NCBI RefSeq assembly: GCF_018863395.1
Contig: NZ_JAHKRR010000004.1
Span: 310,001-374,000, forward strand
Length of the DNA: 64,000 nucleotides
Source of the DNA: Sinomicrobium weinanense
GTDB taxonomy: Bacteria; Bacteroidota; Bacteroidia; Flavobacteriales; Flavobacteriaceae
Reading direction: 5' to 3'
The notes below the pieces were generated by a model. That model worked only from the letters and a program-made list of their open reading frames with translations. It was not told the origin of the DNA and made no database searches. The first letter of the stretch is position 1. Each line of letters starts with the position of its first letter. Below are positions 18,815-27,543 of this stretch, one piece after another. A program made the translations under genes and the position numbers.

Positions 18815-19513
18815 TTAATTTTCTGCATTCAGCAGGGCGACGAATGCTTCGGGCGAAATGGCGTCGCTGACATGATATTGGCCGATCCTGGTTCTTCGCA
18901 GCGCAGAAAGATGTCCGCCCGATCGCAAAGATTTGCCAAAGTCGTAGGCCAGTGAGCGGATATAGGTGCCCTTACTGCAGACCACGCGAAAATCCGTTTC
19001 GGGCAGTTCGGTCCTGGTGATCTCAAATTCACTGATGTGTATTGTTCGCGGGGCGATCTGAACTTTTTCACCTTTACGGGCGTGTTCATAGAGGCGTTTC
19101 CCGTCTTTTTTTATGGCGGAAAAAACCGGGGGTACCTGTTCGACATCACCGGTAAACCGGGTAGTGGTTTCTTGTATTAAGGCTTCGGTGATATGCTCCG
19201 TAGGGTAGGTTTGGTCTACTTCGGTCTCCAGGTCATAGGATGGGGTAGTGGCTCCCAGTGTAAAGGTTCCTGTATATTCTTTTTTCTGTCCCTGTAATTC
19301 CGGGATTTTCTTGGTGAACTTTCCCGTACATATGATCAGTAGGCCGGTAGCCAGGGGGTCGAGGGTCCCGGCGTGTCCCACCTTGATCTTCTTAAGGCCG
19401 AATTTTTTACGGATAGCCCATTTTACCTTGTTTACAGCCTGGAAAGACGACCATTTGAGGGGTTTGTCTATCAGAAGTATTCTCCCGGTTTTAAAATCTT
19501 CTTCCGAATACAT
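18815..19513 (-). CDS. truB: tRNA pseudouridine(55) synthase
   Basis: Makes pseudouridine 55 in the T-loop of tRNAs. The 232 residues fit the short TruB form without a large C-terminal PUA domain. Recognised by LLIDKPLKWSSFQAVNKVK, the catalytic-Asp motif GHAGTLDPLATGLL (Asp near residue 49), PPVFSAIKKDGKRLYEHARKG and CSKGTYIRSLAYDFG. It starts one base after the uppP stop, so the two are co-transcribed and probably translationally coupled. Confidence 0.96.
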   Translation of the reverse strand: MYSEEDFKTGRILLIDKPLKWSSFQAVNKVKWAIRKKFGLKKIKVGHAGTLDPLATGLLIICTGKFTKKIPELQGQKKEYTGTFTLGATTPSYDLETEVDQTYPTEHITEALIQETTTRFTGDVEQVPPVFSAIKKDGKRLYEHARKGEKVQIAPRTIHISEFEITRTELPETDFRVVCSKGTYIRSLAYDFGKSLRSGGHLSALRRTRIGQYHVSDAISPEAFVALLNAEN

Positions 19514-19514
19514 T

Positions 19515-20312
19515 TTAGTTGCTCAAAAAGGAATAAACAATGGCTACTGCTCCAACGATAAGGCAATATACAGCAAAGTACGTAAGTTTACTGTTTCTTA
19601 CCAACTTTATCATCCAGGTACAGGCAAGCAGGCCGGAGATAAAAGCGGCAACAAACCCTATGGCCAGCGGAGTGAATTGTTGAGAATCGTAGCTTATTTT
19701 GCCAGATATAGCCTCCTTGGCAATACTGCCGAAGATCAGTGGAACCACCATGAGGAATGAGAACCGGGCAGCTCTGTTCTTGTCAATGCCCAGCAAAACG
19801 GAAGTGGAAATTGTAGAACCGCTCCGGGAAATCCCGGGAAGCATGGCTATGGCCTGCGATACGCCGATGATAAAAGCATTGTTGTAGGTGACGTTCTTGG
19901 AAGTGTCTTTCGCCCTGTCGGCCAGAAATAACAGTAGCGCGGTGATGAGCAGCATAAAGCCTACCAGTTGAATGTTTTCCCCAAAAAGCTGTTCGAGCTG
20001 TTCTTCGAAAAACAGGCCCACAAATACTGCCGGGATCATGGAAACAATGATCTTCAGGGAAAAACGGGTTTCATCGTTCCATCGGAACTGGAATAGTCCC
20101 TTCAGTATCTCCATAACCTCTTTTCGGAACACAACAATAGTACTGAGAGCAGTAGCAAAGTGGAGGATGATGGTAAAAAGCAGGCTTTCTTCGGGAATGG
20201 AATTGTCTCCCAGGATGGCTTTTCCGAGTTCGAGGTGTCCGCTGGAGGAAACGGGCAAAAATTCCGTAAGCCCTTGGATGATCCCAAGGATAATAGTATC
20301 AATAATGTCCAT
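19515..20312 (-). CDS. uppP: Undecaprenyl-diphosphatase
   Basis: An inner-membrane phosphatase of the BacA/UppP family that recycles the undecaprenyl-diphosphate carrier for peptidoglycan and other envelope polymers; overproduction gives bacitracin resistance in other species. The 265-residue length and several membrane helices fit. The active-site motifs are present: LTEFLPVSSSGHLELG (about residues 15-30) and the PGISRSGSTI motif (about 158-167). It sits between the DUF3098 gene (68 bases upstream) and truB (1 base downstream), an order common in Bacteroidota. Confidence 0.97.
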   Translation of the reverse strand: MDIIDTIILGIIQGLTEFLPVSSSGHLELGKAILGDNSIPEESLLFTIILHFATALSTIVVFRKEVMEILKGLFQFRWNDETRFSLKIIVSMIPAVFVGLFFEEQLEQLFGENIQLVGFMLLITALLLFLADRAKDTSKNVTYNNAFIIGVSQAIAMLPGISRSGSTISTSVLLGIDKNRAARFSFLMVVPLIFGSIAKEAISGKISYDSQQFTPLAIGFVAAFISGLLACTWMIKLVRNSKLTYFAVYCLIVGAVAIVYSFLSN

Positions 20313-20380
20313 GCGTAGTTTTCGTTTTCAGTGTGGGAAAATTATAACTGATCTCTTGCCTTAACGAAGGATAAACGGAT

Positions 20381-20644
20381 TTATTTGCCTTTGTTTTCCT
20401 TTTTTTTGGGAGATGCCAGAATGGCGTAGACCTCCAGGGCAAAACCTATGATGACCAATGTGGGGGCCAGGCGTATCCTGCGGAAACTGAATATTTCGGG
20501 ATTGAAGGTATTGGGGTCGTCACTGCCGCCGCCGCTCATGAGTACAAAGCCCAGGGCTATGCATACCAGCCCTATGAACATAATGGTATAATTCTTTTTC
20601 TGGAAGATAAATTCACTGGGTGTTTCTTTGCCTTTTTTATTCAT
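20381..20644 (-). CDS. DUF3098 family small membrane protein
   Basis: 87 residues with two transmembrane segments (about residues 18-36 and 60-77), the FQKKNYTIMFIGL start and SFRRIRLAPTLVIIGFALEVYAI end that characterise DUF3098. Both termini are basic. The function is unknown; its conserved place between ftsX and uppP suggests an envelope or division-linked role, as inference. Confidence 0.88.
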   Translation of the reverse strand: MNKKGKETPSEFIFQKKNYTIMFIGLVCIALGFVLMSGGGSDDPNTFNPEIFSFRRIRLAPTLVIIGFALEVYAILASPKKKENKGK

Positions 20645-20714
20645 GATGAATAGTTTTTGACTTGTGTCTTATGGTGTTTTGTTGTCTGTATCTGCGTTAT
20701 CTATGTGCCATCCC

Positions 20715-21593
20715 CTAATAATAAAGATCATCCGTCCTTAAATTCAGGAATCGCTGTGCTGCGAAATAGGTGCTTATCCAGCTGATCACGGCTCCCATTA
20801 AAAAAATACCTATAAACAGGACGATCAACCAGAAAGGGTCTTGCATGAGGTTGAGTTCCGGGAACCTGTCGTTAAAATAATACAGGCATATCCCCATGGC
20901 TAGGGTTGCGATCACCGCACCGGCCATCCCGAGTTTTACACTGGTCCAGATAAAAGGCCTTCGTATAAAGCGTTTTGTGGCCCCTACCATTTGCATGGTC
21001 TTTATGATAAAGCGTTTGGAATAAATAGACAGGCGGATGGAACTGTTGATGAGCAGCACGGCTATTACGGTAAACGCGGCGCTGACGATCAGTATCCAGA
21101 AACTGAGGCGTTTTATGTTTTCGTTGAGCAGCGATATCAGTGGGCGGTCATAGGAAACTTCCTCTACAAAGTTCCTGGAAGATATTTGATTGGCAATTTC
21201 CTCCAGTTTTTCGGCATCGACATAATCGGCCTTCAGTCTTACGTCTATCGAATTTTGCAATGGGTTGTATCCGAGGAATTTTACAAAATCCTCCCCGATC
21301 TCTGCGCTTTGGGCCTCGGCAGCAGCTTCCTTGGACACGAACTCCACCGATTTGGTGTATTCTGCCAGGGAAAGGCTTTTTTGCAACTGGTCTATCTCCA
21401 CCTCCTTGGCATTGTCTTTCAGGAAAATGGAAATGGCCACCTGCTCCTTGAAATGGTCGGCCAGCTTTTTGGTGTTGATCACCAACAGGCCCAGCATACC
21501 CAACAGGAACAGCACCAGGGCAATACTTAATGTTACGGAGAAGTATGAAGAGATCAATCTTCGTTTTTGATACCTTTCAAATGATTTGCTCAT
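20715..21593 (-). CDS. ftsX: Cell division protein FtsX (permease-like)
   Basis: A 292-residue inner-membrane protein that partners the FtsE ATPase to control peptidoglycan hydrolases at division. The first transmembrane helix (about residues 18-38) is followed by the extracytoplasmic domain (AISIFLKDNAKEVEID, FLGYNPLQNSIDVRLKADY) and three C-terminal helices of the FtsX permease fold. The gene for FtsE is not in the window, as is usual in Bacteroidota where ftsE and ftsX are often unlinked. It is the first gene of the ftsX-DUF3098-uppP-truB operon, with a TATATTTG box just upstream. Confidence 0.93.
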   Translation of the reverse strand: MSKSFERYQKRRLISSYFSVTLSIALVLFLLGMLGLLVINTKKLADHFKEQVAISIFLKDNAKEVEIDQLQKSLSLAEYTKSVEFVSKEAAAEAQSAEIGEDFVKFLGYNPLQNSIDVRLKADYVDAEKLEEIANQISSRNFVEEVSYDRPLISLLNENIKRLSFWILIVSAAFTVIAVLLINSSIRLSIYSKRFIIKTMQMVGATKRFIRRPFIWTSVKLGMAGAVIATLAMGICLYYFNDRFPELNLMQDPFWLIVLFIGIFLMGAVISWISTYFAAQRFLNLRTDDLYY

Positions 21594-21623
21594 GGCTTAT
21601 GTCATAATTTTCCGGCTTCCCTG

Positions 21624-21631
21624 CAAATATA
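21624..21631 (-). promoter_or_regulatory. -7 promoter box (TATATTTG) of the ftsX operon
   Basis: Read on the minus strand this is TATATTTG, a full match to the Bacteroidota -7 consensus TAnnTTTG. It ends 30 bases before the ftsX start codon. No clear TTTG -33 box is visible at the usual distance. Confidence 0.55.
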
Positions 21632-21800
21632 ACGAATTCGAAATTCGATTCTTGCTTCGTGAGGAGGATTAATGAAAAAAACAGGGCCAATATACCTTTG
21701 TTTATAAGCCATTTCAGTATATATTGCTTTTATTGTAACACCAGGCTTTACGGATCAAACACAAAGTGCTGATACTGTGTTTTTGTGTAATTCCTTGATT

Positions 21801-24800
21801 TTAGTCCTTCACCGGGGCATGTACTGTTTCTTCCACGACAAAGGGGCGCAGGGCTTTTAATGCTTTGTTTACCGAGGTAATATGGTCAAAGGCCAGCAAT
21901 AACCGGAGCCCTCCGAGGCGGGTCTGTTTTTCTTTCATCTTACAAAGTGAGGGTTGTTGCTGTACGATCCGTATGATACGGTTGAACTTTTTGCTCTGGT
22001 AAAAGCTGCTTTGCTGATCGGCAATGAAATAACCGACCATTTTTCCCTGTTTGAGCACTACTTTCTCCAGTCCCATTCCGGAAGCAATCCATTTGATCCG
22101 AACACTGTTGAGCAGGTCTGTAACCTGAAAAGGGGGAGGGCCGAAACGGTCGGTGACGTCGGCCTCGAATTTCTCTATTTCCGCTTCCGTATTAATATTG
22201 CTCAGCTGATTATAGAGGTTGAGTCTTTCGGTAATATTGTTCACATAATCGTCCGGGAAAAGCAGTTCAAAGTCGGTGTCTATCTGGGTGTCCCTGACGT
22301 AATCGCGGGTATCCTCATCTTTGCTGTACAGGTCCCTGAACTCGTTTTCCTTGAGCTCTTCTATGGCTTCGCTGAGTATTTTTTGATAGGTGTCAAAACC
22401 GATGTCATTGATAAACCCGCTTTGCTCACCGCCCAGGAGGTCTCCCGCACCGCGTATTTCCAGGTCTTTCATGGCGATGTTAAAACCGCTTCCCAGTTCG
22501 GTGAACTGTTCCAGGGCCTGGATACGTTTCCTGGCATCCTCGGTCATGGCAGAATAGGGTGGTGTTATAAAATAACAGAAGGCTTTTTTATTGCTTCGTC
22601 CCACACGGCCGCGCATCTGGTGCAGGTCGCTCAGGCCAAAATTATTGGCGTTGTTGATAAAGATGGTATTGGCGTTAGGTACGTCCAGGCCGCTTTCCAC
22701 GATGGTGGTGGACACAAGCACGTCAAACTCTCCGTTCATAAAGGCCAGCATAAGTTTTTCCAGCTTTTTCCCTTCCATCTGCCCGTGGCCGATCCCTATT
22801 TTGGCATCGGGGACCAGGCGTTGTATCATGCCGGCCACTTCCTGGATATTCTCTATACGGTTGTGGATAAAGAATACCTGTCCGCTGCGTTGTATCTCGT
22901 AAGAAACCGCATCTCTTATAACCTCTTCGCTAAACTGTATAACGTGGCTCTCTATGGGATAACGGTTGGGTGGGGGCGTAGTGATCACAGAGAGGTCCCT
23001 GGCAGCCATAAGGCTAAACTGCAATGTCCTGGGGATCGGGGTAGCGGTAAGGGTAAGTACGTCCACATTTTCCTTCAGGGTTTTCAGCTTGTCCTTGGCA
23101 GCAACCCCGAATTTTTGTTCTTCGTCGACAATGAGAAGTCCGAGATCCCGGAATTTTACGTTTTTGTTGACCAGTTGATGGGTGCCTATAATAATATCTA
23201 TTTTGCCTTCGGCCAGTTTTTCCAGTATTTCGCGTTTTTCTTTGGCGGTACGGAAACGGTTGAGGTAATCGATATTGACCGGAAGGTCCTTTAACCTTTC
23301 GCTAAAGGTCTTGTAGTGCTGAAAGGCCAGGATGGTGGTCGGGACGAGGACGGCAACCTGTTTGCTATTGTCCACGGCCTTGAAGGCGGCCCGTATGGCC
23401 ACTTCGGTTTTGCCAAAGCCCACATCCCCACATACAAGGCGGTCCATGGGGTGCTCATTTTCCATGTCGTTTTTCACATCGAGAGTGGCCTTGCTCTGGT
23501 CTGGAGTGTCCTCGTAGAGAAAAGAGGCTTCCAGCTCGTGTTGCAGATAGCTGTCGGGGGCAAAAGCAAATCCGTGTTGTGCGCGTCTTTTGGCGTAGAG
23601 GTCAATAAGGCTGAAAGCGATCTCTTTGACCCGGTTTTTTGTCTTTTTCTTCAGGTTTTTCCAGGCATTGCTTCCCAGTTTGTACACTTTGGGGGGCTTG
23701 CCATCCTTGCCGTTGTACTTGGTTATTTTGTGGAGCGAATGTATGCTCACATAAAGGATGTCGCGATCTCCGTAAATAAGTTTTATGGCTTCCTGGGGCT
23801 TTCCTTCCACCTGTATTTTTTGTAGTCCGCCGAACTTGCCGATACCGTGGTCGATATGGGTTACATAATCCCCGATCTCCAGATGGGTCAGTTCTTTCAG
23901 GGTGATGGCCTGCTTTTTGGCATAACCGTTCTTGAGATGGAACTTGTGATAACGTTCAAAGATCTGGTGATCGGTATAGCAGACCGTTTTCTGGTCGTCG
24001 TCGATAAAGCCCTGATAGATGGGGAAGACAACGGTCCTGTACTGCACTTCTCCCTCGATCTCTTCGAAAATATCGCGAAAGCGTTTGGCCTGTTGCCCGC
24101 TGACGCAAAATATGTAGTTGGTATAACCGTTTTCACTGTTTTTCCGGAGGTCTTCAATAAGCAGGTCGAATTGCTTGTTGAACGAAGGTTGTGGCCTTGT
24201 GTGGAATGTGATCACGGCATGGTCTTCCCTGGCTACCTGATGCTTCCTGAACGGGAGTTGCGCCTGGTTGCCTGTTTCGGCCGTGATAAAGGTAGAAAGC
24301 TGTGCTTTCAGTAACTTCGAGGAGCAGAACAGTTCTTCCGGGGAAGCGTGTTTCACCTCTTTGGAGAGGGAAGCAAAGGCTTCTTCGGCTTTACCGAAAA
24401 GACGGTCTATACGCGTGTAGAGCATTTCCGTGTTTTGCAGAAAAACCACGGTTTTGGACGGAATGTATTTCAGGAAGCTCTCCCTGGATTCATTCAGCGT
24501 CTTGTTTTCTACATTGGGGATGACGGTTATTTTTTTGAGCCTGTCTATGGAGAGCTGCGTTTCTACATCAAAGGTCCGGATGCTGTCTACCTCGTCGCCA
24601 AAGAACTCGATACGATAGGGCTCGTCATTGGAAAAGGAAAACACATCTATAATGCCTCCCCGTACCGAAAACTCCCCGGGTTCGGAAACAAAATCCACCC
24701 GTTTGAAATGGTATTCGAAGAGGGCCTCGTTGATAAAATCGGGCGAGATGAGATCGCCGACTTTCATTTTCAGCGTGTTCCTTTCCAGTTCCTTACGTGT

Positions 24801-25235
24801 GACCACTTTTTCGAAGAGCGCGTCGGGATAGGTGACAATAAGGGCGGGTTTTTTCCGGGAGTTGATCCTGTTCAGTACCTCCGCTCTCAGTAGTACATTG
24901 GCATTGTCGGTCTCCTCGATCTGGTAAGGCCTGCGATAGCTTCCGGGGTAGAACAGCACATGCTGGTCGCCTATAAGCTGTTCCAGGTCGTTCAGGTAAT
25001 AGGCCGCTTCTTCCTTGTCATTGAGGATAAGCAGGTGGGGCAGGTCGCTGTTCTTAAAATTTTCGGCGATGACAAAAGAGAGGGAGGAACCTACGAGTCC
25101 GTTTATATATATATGCTCCGGGAGTTGGGTATGGGCCATGGCGTTCCGCAGTTTTCGCATTTGCGGAGACTGTGTTATTCCCATTGTCCCGATCGCTGCC
25201 GGGAGTGAAATTGGCGAGGCATGGGTCTTGCTCAC
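21801..25235 (-). CDS. mfd: Transcription-repair coupling factor
   Basis: Removes RNA polymerase stalled at DNA lesions and recruits UvrA for nucleotide-excision repair. At 1144 residues it is full length. Visible parts: UvrB-like N-terminal region (FYPGSYRRPYQIEETDNANVLLRAEVL near 95-125), the RNA-polymerase interaction domain (CarD-like, about 448-545, IGDYVTHIDHGIGKFGGL), helicase motif I GDVGFGKTE (about 601-609), the Walker B box DEEQ (about 703), TATPIPRTL, the translocase motif SGLDVPNANTIFINNAN and QMRGRVGRS, and the C-terminal TRCF domain. Transcribed alone with a consensus -7 box upstream. Confidence 0.97.
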   Translation of the reverse strand: MSKTHASPISLPAAIGTMGITQSPQMRKLRNAMAHTQLPEHIYINGLVGSSLSFVIAENFKNSDLPHLLILNDKEEAAYYLNDLEQLIGDQHVLFYPGSYRRPYQIEETDNANVLLRAEVLNRINSRKKPALIVTYPDALFEKVVTRKELERNTLKMKVGDLISPDFINEALFEYHFKRVDFVSEPGEFSVRGGIIDVFSFSNDEPYRIEFFGDEVDSIRTFDVETQLSIDRLKKITVIPNVENKTLNESRESFLKYIPSKTVVFLQNTEMLYTRIDRLFGKAEEAFASLSKEVKHASPEELFCSSKLLKAQLSTFITAETGNQAQLPFRKHQVAREDHAVITFHTRPQPSFNKQFDLLIEDLRKNSENGYTNYIFCVSGQQAKRFRDIFEEIEGEVQYRTVVFPIYQGFIDDDQKTVCYTDHQIFERYHKFHLKNGYAKKQAITLKELTHLEIGDYVTHIDHGIGKFGGLQKIQVEGKPQEAIKLIYGDRDILYVSIHSLHKITKYNGKDGKPPKVYKLGSNAWKNLKKKTKNRVKEIAFSLIDLYAKRRAQHGFAFAPDSYLQHELEASFLYEDTPDQSKATLDVKNDMENEHPMDRLVCGDVGFGKTEVAIRAAFKAVDNSKQVAVLVPTTILAFQHYKTFSERLKDLPVNIDYLNRFRTAKEKREILEKLAEGKIDIIIGTHQLVNKNVKFRDLGLLIVDEEQKFGVAAKDKLKTLKENVDVLTLTATPIPRTLQFSLMAARDLSVITTPPPNRYPIESHVIQFSEEVIRDAVSYEIQRSGQVFFIHNRIENIQEVAGMIQRLVPDAKIGIGHGQMEGKKLEKLMLAFMNGEFDVLVSTTIVESGLDVPNANTIFINNANNFGLSDLHQMRGRVGRSNKKAFCYFITPPYSAMTEDARKRIQALEQFTELGSGFNIAMKDLEIRGAGDLLGGEQSGFINDIGFDTYQKILSEAIEELKENEFRDLYSKDEDTRDYVRDTQIDTDFELLFPDDYVNNITERLNLYNQLSNINTEAEIEKFEADVTDRFGPPPFQVTDLLNSVRIKWIASGMGLEKVVLKQGKMVGYFIADQQSSFYQSKKFNRIIRIVQQQPSLCKMKEKQTRLGGLRLLLAFDHITSVNKALKALRPFVVEETVHAPVKD

Positions 25236-25252
25236 TGTACAGATATTTTGTG

Positions 25253-25260
25253 CAAAGGTA
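25253..25260 (-). promoter_or_regulatory. -7 promoter box (TACCTTTG) of mfd
   Basis: On the minus strand the sequence TACCTTTG matches the TAnnTTTG consensus and lies 17 bases before the mfd start codon, implying a very short leader. The -33 element is unclear. Confidence 0.5.
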
Positions 25261-25282
25261 ATAAAAACGGATTTGTATACGA

Positions 25283-25350
25283 GTGTTCGGGTATGCAGGT
25301 ATCCGTGTGTTCGGGTGTATACAGAGGAATAAACAATTCGTATACTCGTA
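25283..25350. repeat. Intergenic repeat containing GTGTTCGG units
   Basis: GTGTTCGG occurs at 25283-25290 and 25307-25314 within similar surroundings, and a GTATAC...GTATAC-type imperfect inverted repeat spans the region. The same unit on the other strand (CCGAACAC) appears twice at 32779-32786 and 32800-32807, which suggests a dispersed, decayed repeat family. Confidence 0.4.
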
Positions 25351-25389
25351 CACTGGCAACCGTTATGTTAAATATATTGCAGAAAGATG

Positions 25390-25397
25390 TATATTTG
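25390..25397 (+). promoter_or_regulatory. -7 promoter box (TATATTTG) of the TerB-like gene
   Basis: TATATTTG matches the TAnnTTTG consensus and lies 31 bases before the start codon at 25429, leaving a leader of about 25 bases. Confidence 0.5.
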
Positions 25398-25428
25398 CGC
25401 AAAATTCGGAGAGTAAATAATAAAAGAC

Positions 25429-25860
25429 ATGTCAATCTTAGATTTATATTCCAGTGCTTTTCTGGAACGCAACCGGGATCATTTTGCAGCGATAGTGCGC
25501 ATAGCTTTGTCTGACGGAGAGATCAACGAGGAGGAAAAGGCCTTTCTGGACCGTCTCGCAAGTAATCTGGATATTTCAGAGGAAGACTATAAGGCTATTC
25601 TGAAAAACCCGGAGAAATACCCGATAAACCCTCCTCTTTTTTACGAGTCCCGCCTACATCGATTATACGACCTTACCTGTATGGTCTATGCAGACCACAT
25701 TGCAGACGAGGAAGAAACACAAATGCTGTATAAACTTGCAATAGGGCTGGGGTTCACTCCGGGAAATGTGAAATACATCGTAAACAAGGCCTATGACCTG
25801 GTGTCTCATCATGTAGACCTGGAGACTTTTAAGGAGGAAATGCGGCATATGAACCGATAA
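25429..25860 (+). CDS. TerB-like (tellurite-resistance TerB family) protein
   Basis: A 143-residue all-helical cytoplasmic protein. The TerB-like fold is indicated by ALSDGEINEEEKAFLDRLASNLDIS (about residues 25-50), an acidic metal-binding-like turn, and its second repeat YADHIADEEETQMLYKLAIGLGF (about 87-110). TerB-like proteins bind divalent metal and often link to stress or membrane functions; a tellurite phenotype cannot be claimed here because no other ter genes are present. It lies alone between mfd (divergent) and the hybrid kinase operon (convergent). Confidence 0.85.
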   Translation: MSILDLYSSAFLERNRDHFAAIVRIALSDGEINEEEKAFLDRLASNLDISEEDYKAILKNPEKYPINPPLFYESRLHRLYDLTCMVYADHIADEEETQMLYKLAIGLGFTPGNVKYIVNKAYDLVSHHVDLETFKEEMRHMNR

Positions 25861-25997
25861 GGCACTGTGGGCCGCGAGAACAGCTTTCAGTTTCTGGTTG
25901 CCGGTTGGTCTGTTGTTTCCTGGTGACCTGACTTGTTGTAATGTATGGTTGTTTGCCTGCTATTTCTTTATCCCGATAAGTTACCGAAACTCTGCCA

Positions 25998-26033
25998 TAC
26001 CGTTTACCGATCACTGATCACCGACCAATACCC
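25998..26033. repeat. Decayed intergenic repeat (CACTGATCACCGA)
   Basis: The sequence CACTGATCACCGA here differs by one base from CACTGATTACCGA at 32784-32796. Both are embedded in ACCG-rich tracts that face GGT-rich tracts upstream, giving weak long-range dyads. Significance is uncertain. Confidence 0.3.
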
Positions 26034-26034
26034 T

Positions 26035-27543
26035 TTACTTGAGGAATTTATGCAGTGTTTTAAGTAACTGTTGTTCCTGAAACGGTTTTTGCAATACGTC
26101 GTTCATGGCCGATTTCTTGTATTTGGTCTTATTGTCTCCCATAAGGCTGCCTGAGAGCGCTACAATGGGGATTTTGGCATATTTCTTTTCGGGAAGGCTC
26201 CGGATCACCGGGGCCAGTTCATACCCGGTAACATCGGGCAGGCGGATATCCAGGAGTATGAGGTCGTACTGGGTTTCTTCCACTCTTTCCATGGCCTGTT
26301 GCCCGTTTTCTGCAATATCCAGGTAAAAGGCCCCCTGGGAAGACAGGATCTTCAGTACGATGATCTGGCTTATTTTGTTGTCTTCCACGAGCAGGATGTT
26401 GTGTTTCTTTTTGGGGTTGAACAGAACTTTATTGTCGTCCCGGTCTTTCTTCTGGGGTTCCTTGTAGTTGATGGGGAATTTCAGTCTCAGGTTGAATTTT
26501 ATGGAAGTCCCTTTGCCCGGTTCGCTTTCGACTGCGATCTCGCCCTGCATCAGGGTAACGAGGTTTTTTACTATGGTGAGGCCAAGGCCTGTTCCGGAGT
26601 ATTTGTTGTCCTTGTGTACCTGGGTGAAGCTGGTAAATATATCGTTAATGTGTTTTTTGGGAATGCCTATTCCGGTATCTGTGATCTCAAACTGGATATT
26701 TACCTTGTTTGCCCTCTTGTGATTGAGTTTTACATAGAGGTCTATATGTCCCTCCTCGGTAAATTTGATGGCATTTTCTATGACATTGGTCAGTACCTGT
26801 TTTATCCGTGTCTTGTCTCCTTCAATATATTTGGGCAGTTTTTTGTCCACATGCATGCGGAACTGGAGTTTCTTCTGCCTTGCCTTGGTGCCGTATATGA
26901 AGTCTGTGGTCTCGAGCAGTTCGGTGAAGTTGAATATTTCGTTTTTTACGGCAAATTTACCGACTTCGATCTTGGAGAGGTCCAGGATGTCGTTGATCAT
27001 AATGTTCAGGTCCTGGCACAGGGCTTTTACGACTTCTACCAGGTCGTACTGTTCGTCGGAGAGGCTGGTCTTTTCCAGCATTTCGGTAAAGGAAAAGACT
27101 CCTGTGAGCGGATTTCGTATTTCATGACTGAAGTTGGCGATGAACGTACGTTTAAAGGCTTCCTTTTCCTGCAGGTAAGTGTTGTGCAGGGTGAGTATTT
27201 CCGATTCTATGACCGTTTCGTTCCGCTTTTGCGTAACGGTCTGCAGGGATTGATAGTGGTCGGTGAGGTCGTGGATAATGATAAGCGGATCCTGATCCCT
27301 GAAGGTTTTGCAATTAATGTCGCATATCTTTTCGCCAATGTGTACACAAGAGAAGGAAAGGGAGTTTTCCGTATGATTGAGCAGTGGAATGACGCTTTCA
27401 AAAAAGGGATGGCAATGAATGATGTTCTTTTCCTTTTTAAAGGGAAAAAGAACGTCGTCCGAGTCCAGGATGTCCCCCTTTTCCGAGATGACAATAAACT
27501 GCACTTTGGGCGACAGGAATTGCTTTTTATAGGCTTCAAGCAT
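26035..27543 (-). CDS. Hybrid sensor histidine kinase / response regulator
   Basis: 502 residues, without a signal peptide or membrane helices, so cytoplasmic. The N-terminal about 100 residues look PAS-like (KVQFIVISEKGDILDSDDVLFPF, HCHPFFESVIPLL). Then a HisKA dimerisation domain with phospho-accepting His140 (FSHEIRNPLTG), a HATPase with N box (NVIENAIKFT), DTGIGIP and GTGLGLTIVKNL, and a C-terminal receiver domain (NILLVEDNKIS) with phospho-acceptor Asp432 (LLDIRLPD) and Lys486 (QKPF). It begins with an ATG that shares one base with the stop of the small GTPase gene (TAATG), indicating translational coupling. A signalling partnership with the GTPase is inferred from this linkage. Confidence 0.92.
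   Translation of the reverse strand: MLEAYKKQFLSPKVQFIVISEKGDILDSDDVLFPFKKEKNIIHCHPFFESVIPLLNHTENSLSFSCVHIGEKICDINCKTFRDQDPLIIIHDLTDHYQSLQTVTQKRNETVIESEILTLHNTYLQEKEAFKRTFIANFSHEIRNPLTGVFSFTEMLEKTSLSDEQYDLVEVVKALCQDLNIMINDILDLSKIEVGKFAVKNEIFNFTELLETTDFIYGTKARQKKLQFRMHVDKKLPKYIEGDKTRIKQVLTNVIENAIKFTEEGHIDLYVKLNHKRANKVNIQFEITDTGIGIPKKHINDIFTSFTQVHKDNKYSGTGLGLTIVKNLVTLMQGEIAVESEPGKGTSIKFNLRLKFPINYKEPQKKDRDDNKVLFNPKKKHNILLVEDNKISQIIVLKILSSQGAFYLDIAENGQQAMERVEETQYDLILLDIRLPDVTGYELAPVIRSLPEKKYAKIPIVALSGSLMGDNKTKYKKSAMNDVLQKPFQEQQLLKTLHKFLK

Noticed and set aside
21757-21782. AAACACA / TGTGTTT hairpin 3' of mfd, considered as a terminator
   Set aside because: The loop is 12 bases and no T-run follows in the mfd direction.
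21954-23294. Long open frame (446 codons) on the plus strand opposite mfd
   Set aside because: It is the mirror of a strongly conserved mfd coding sequence, has no recognisable domain and no promoter, and its composition fits an antisense shadow.
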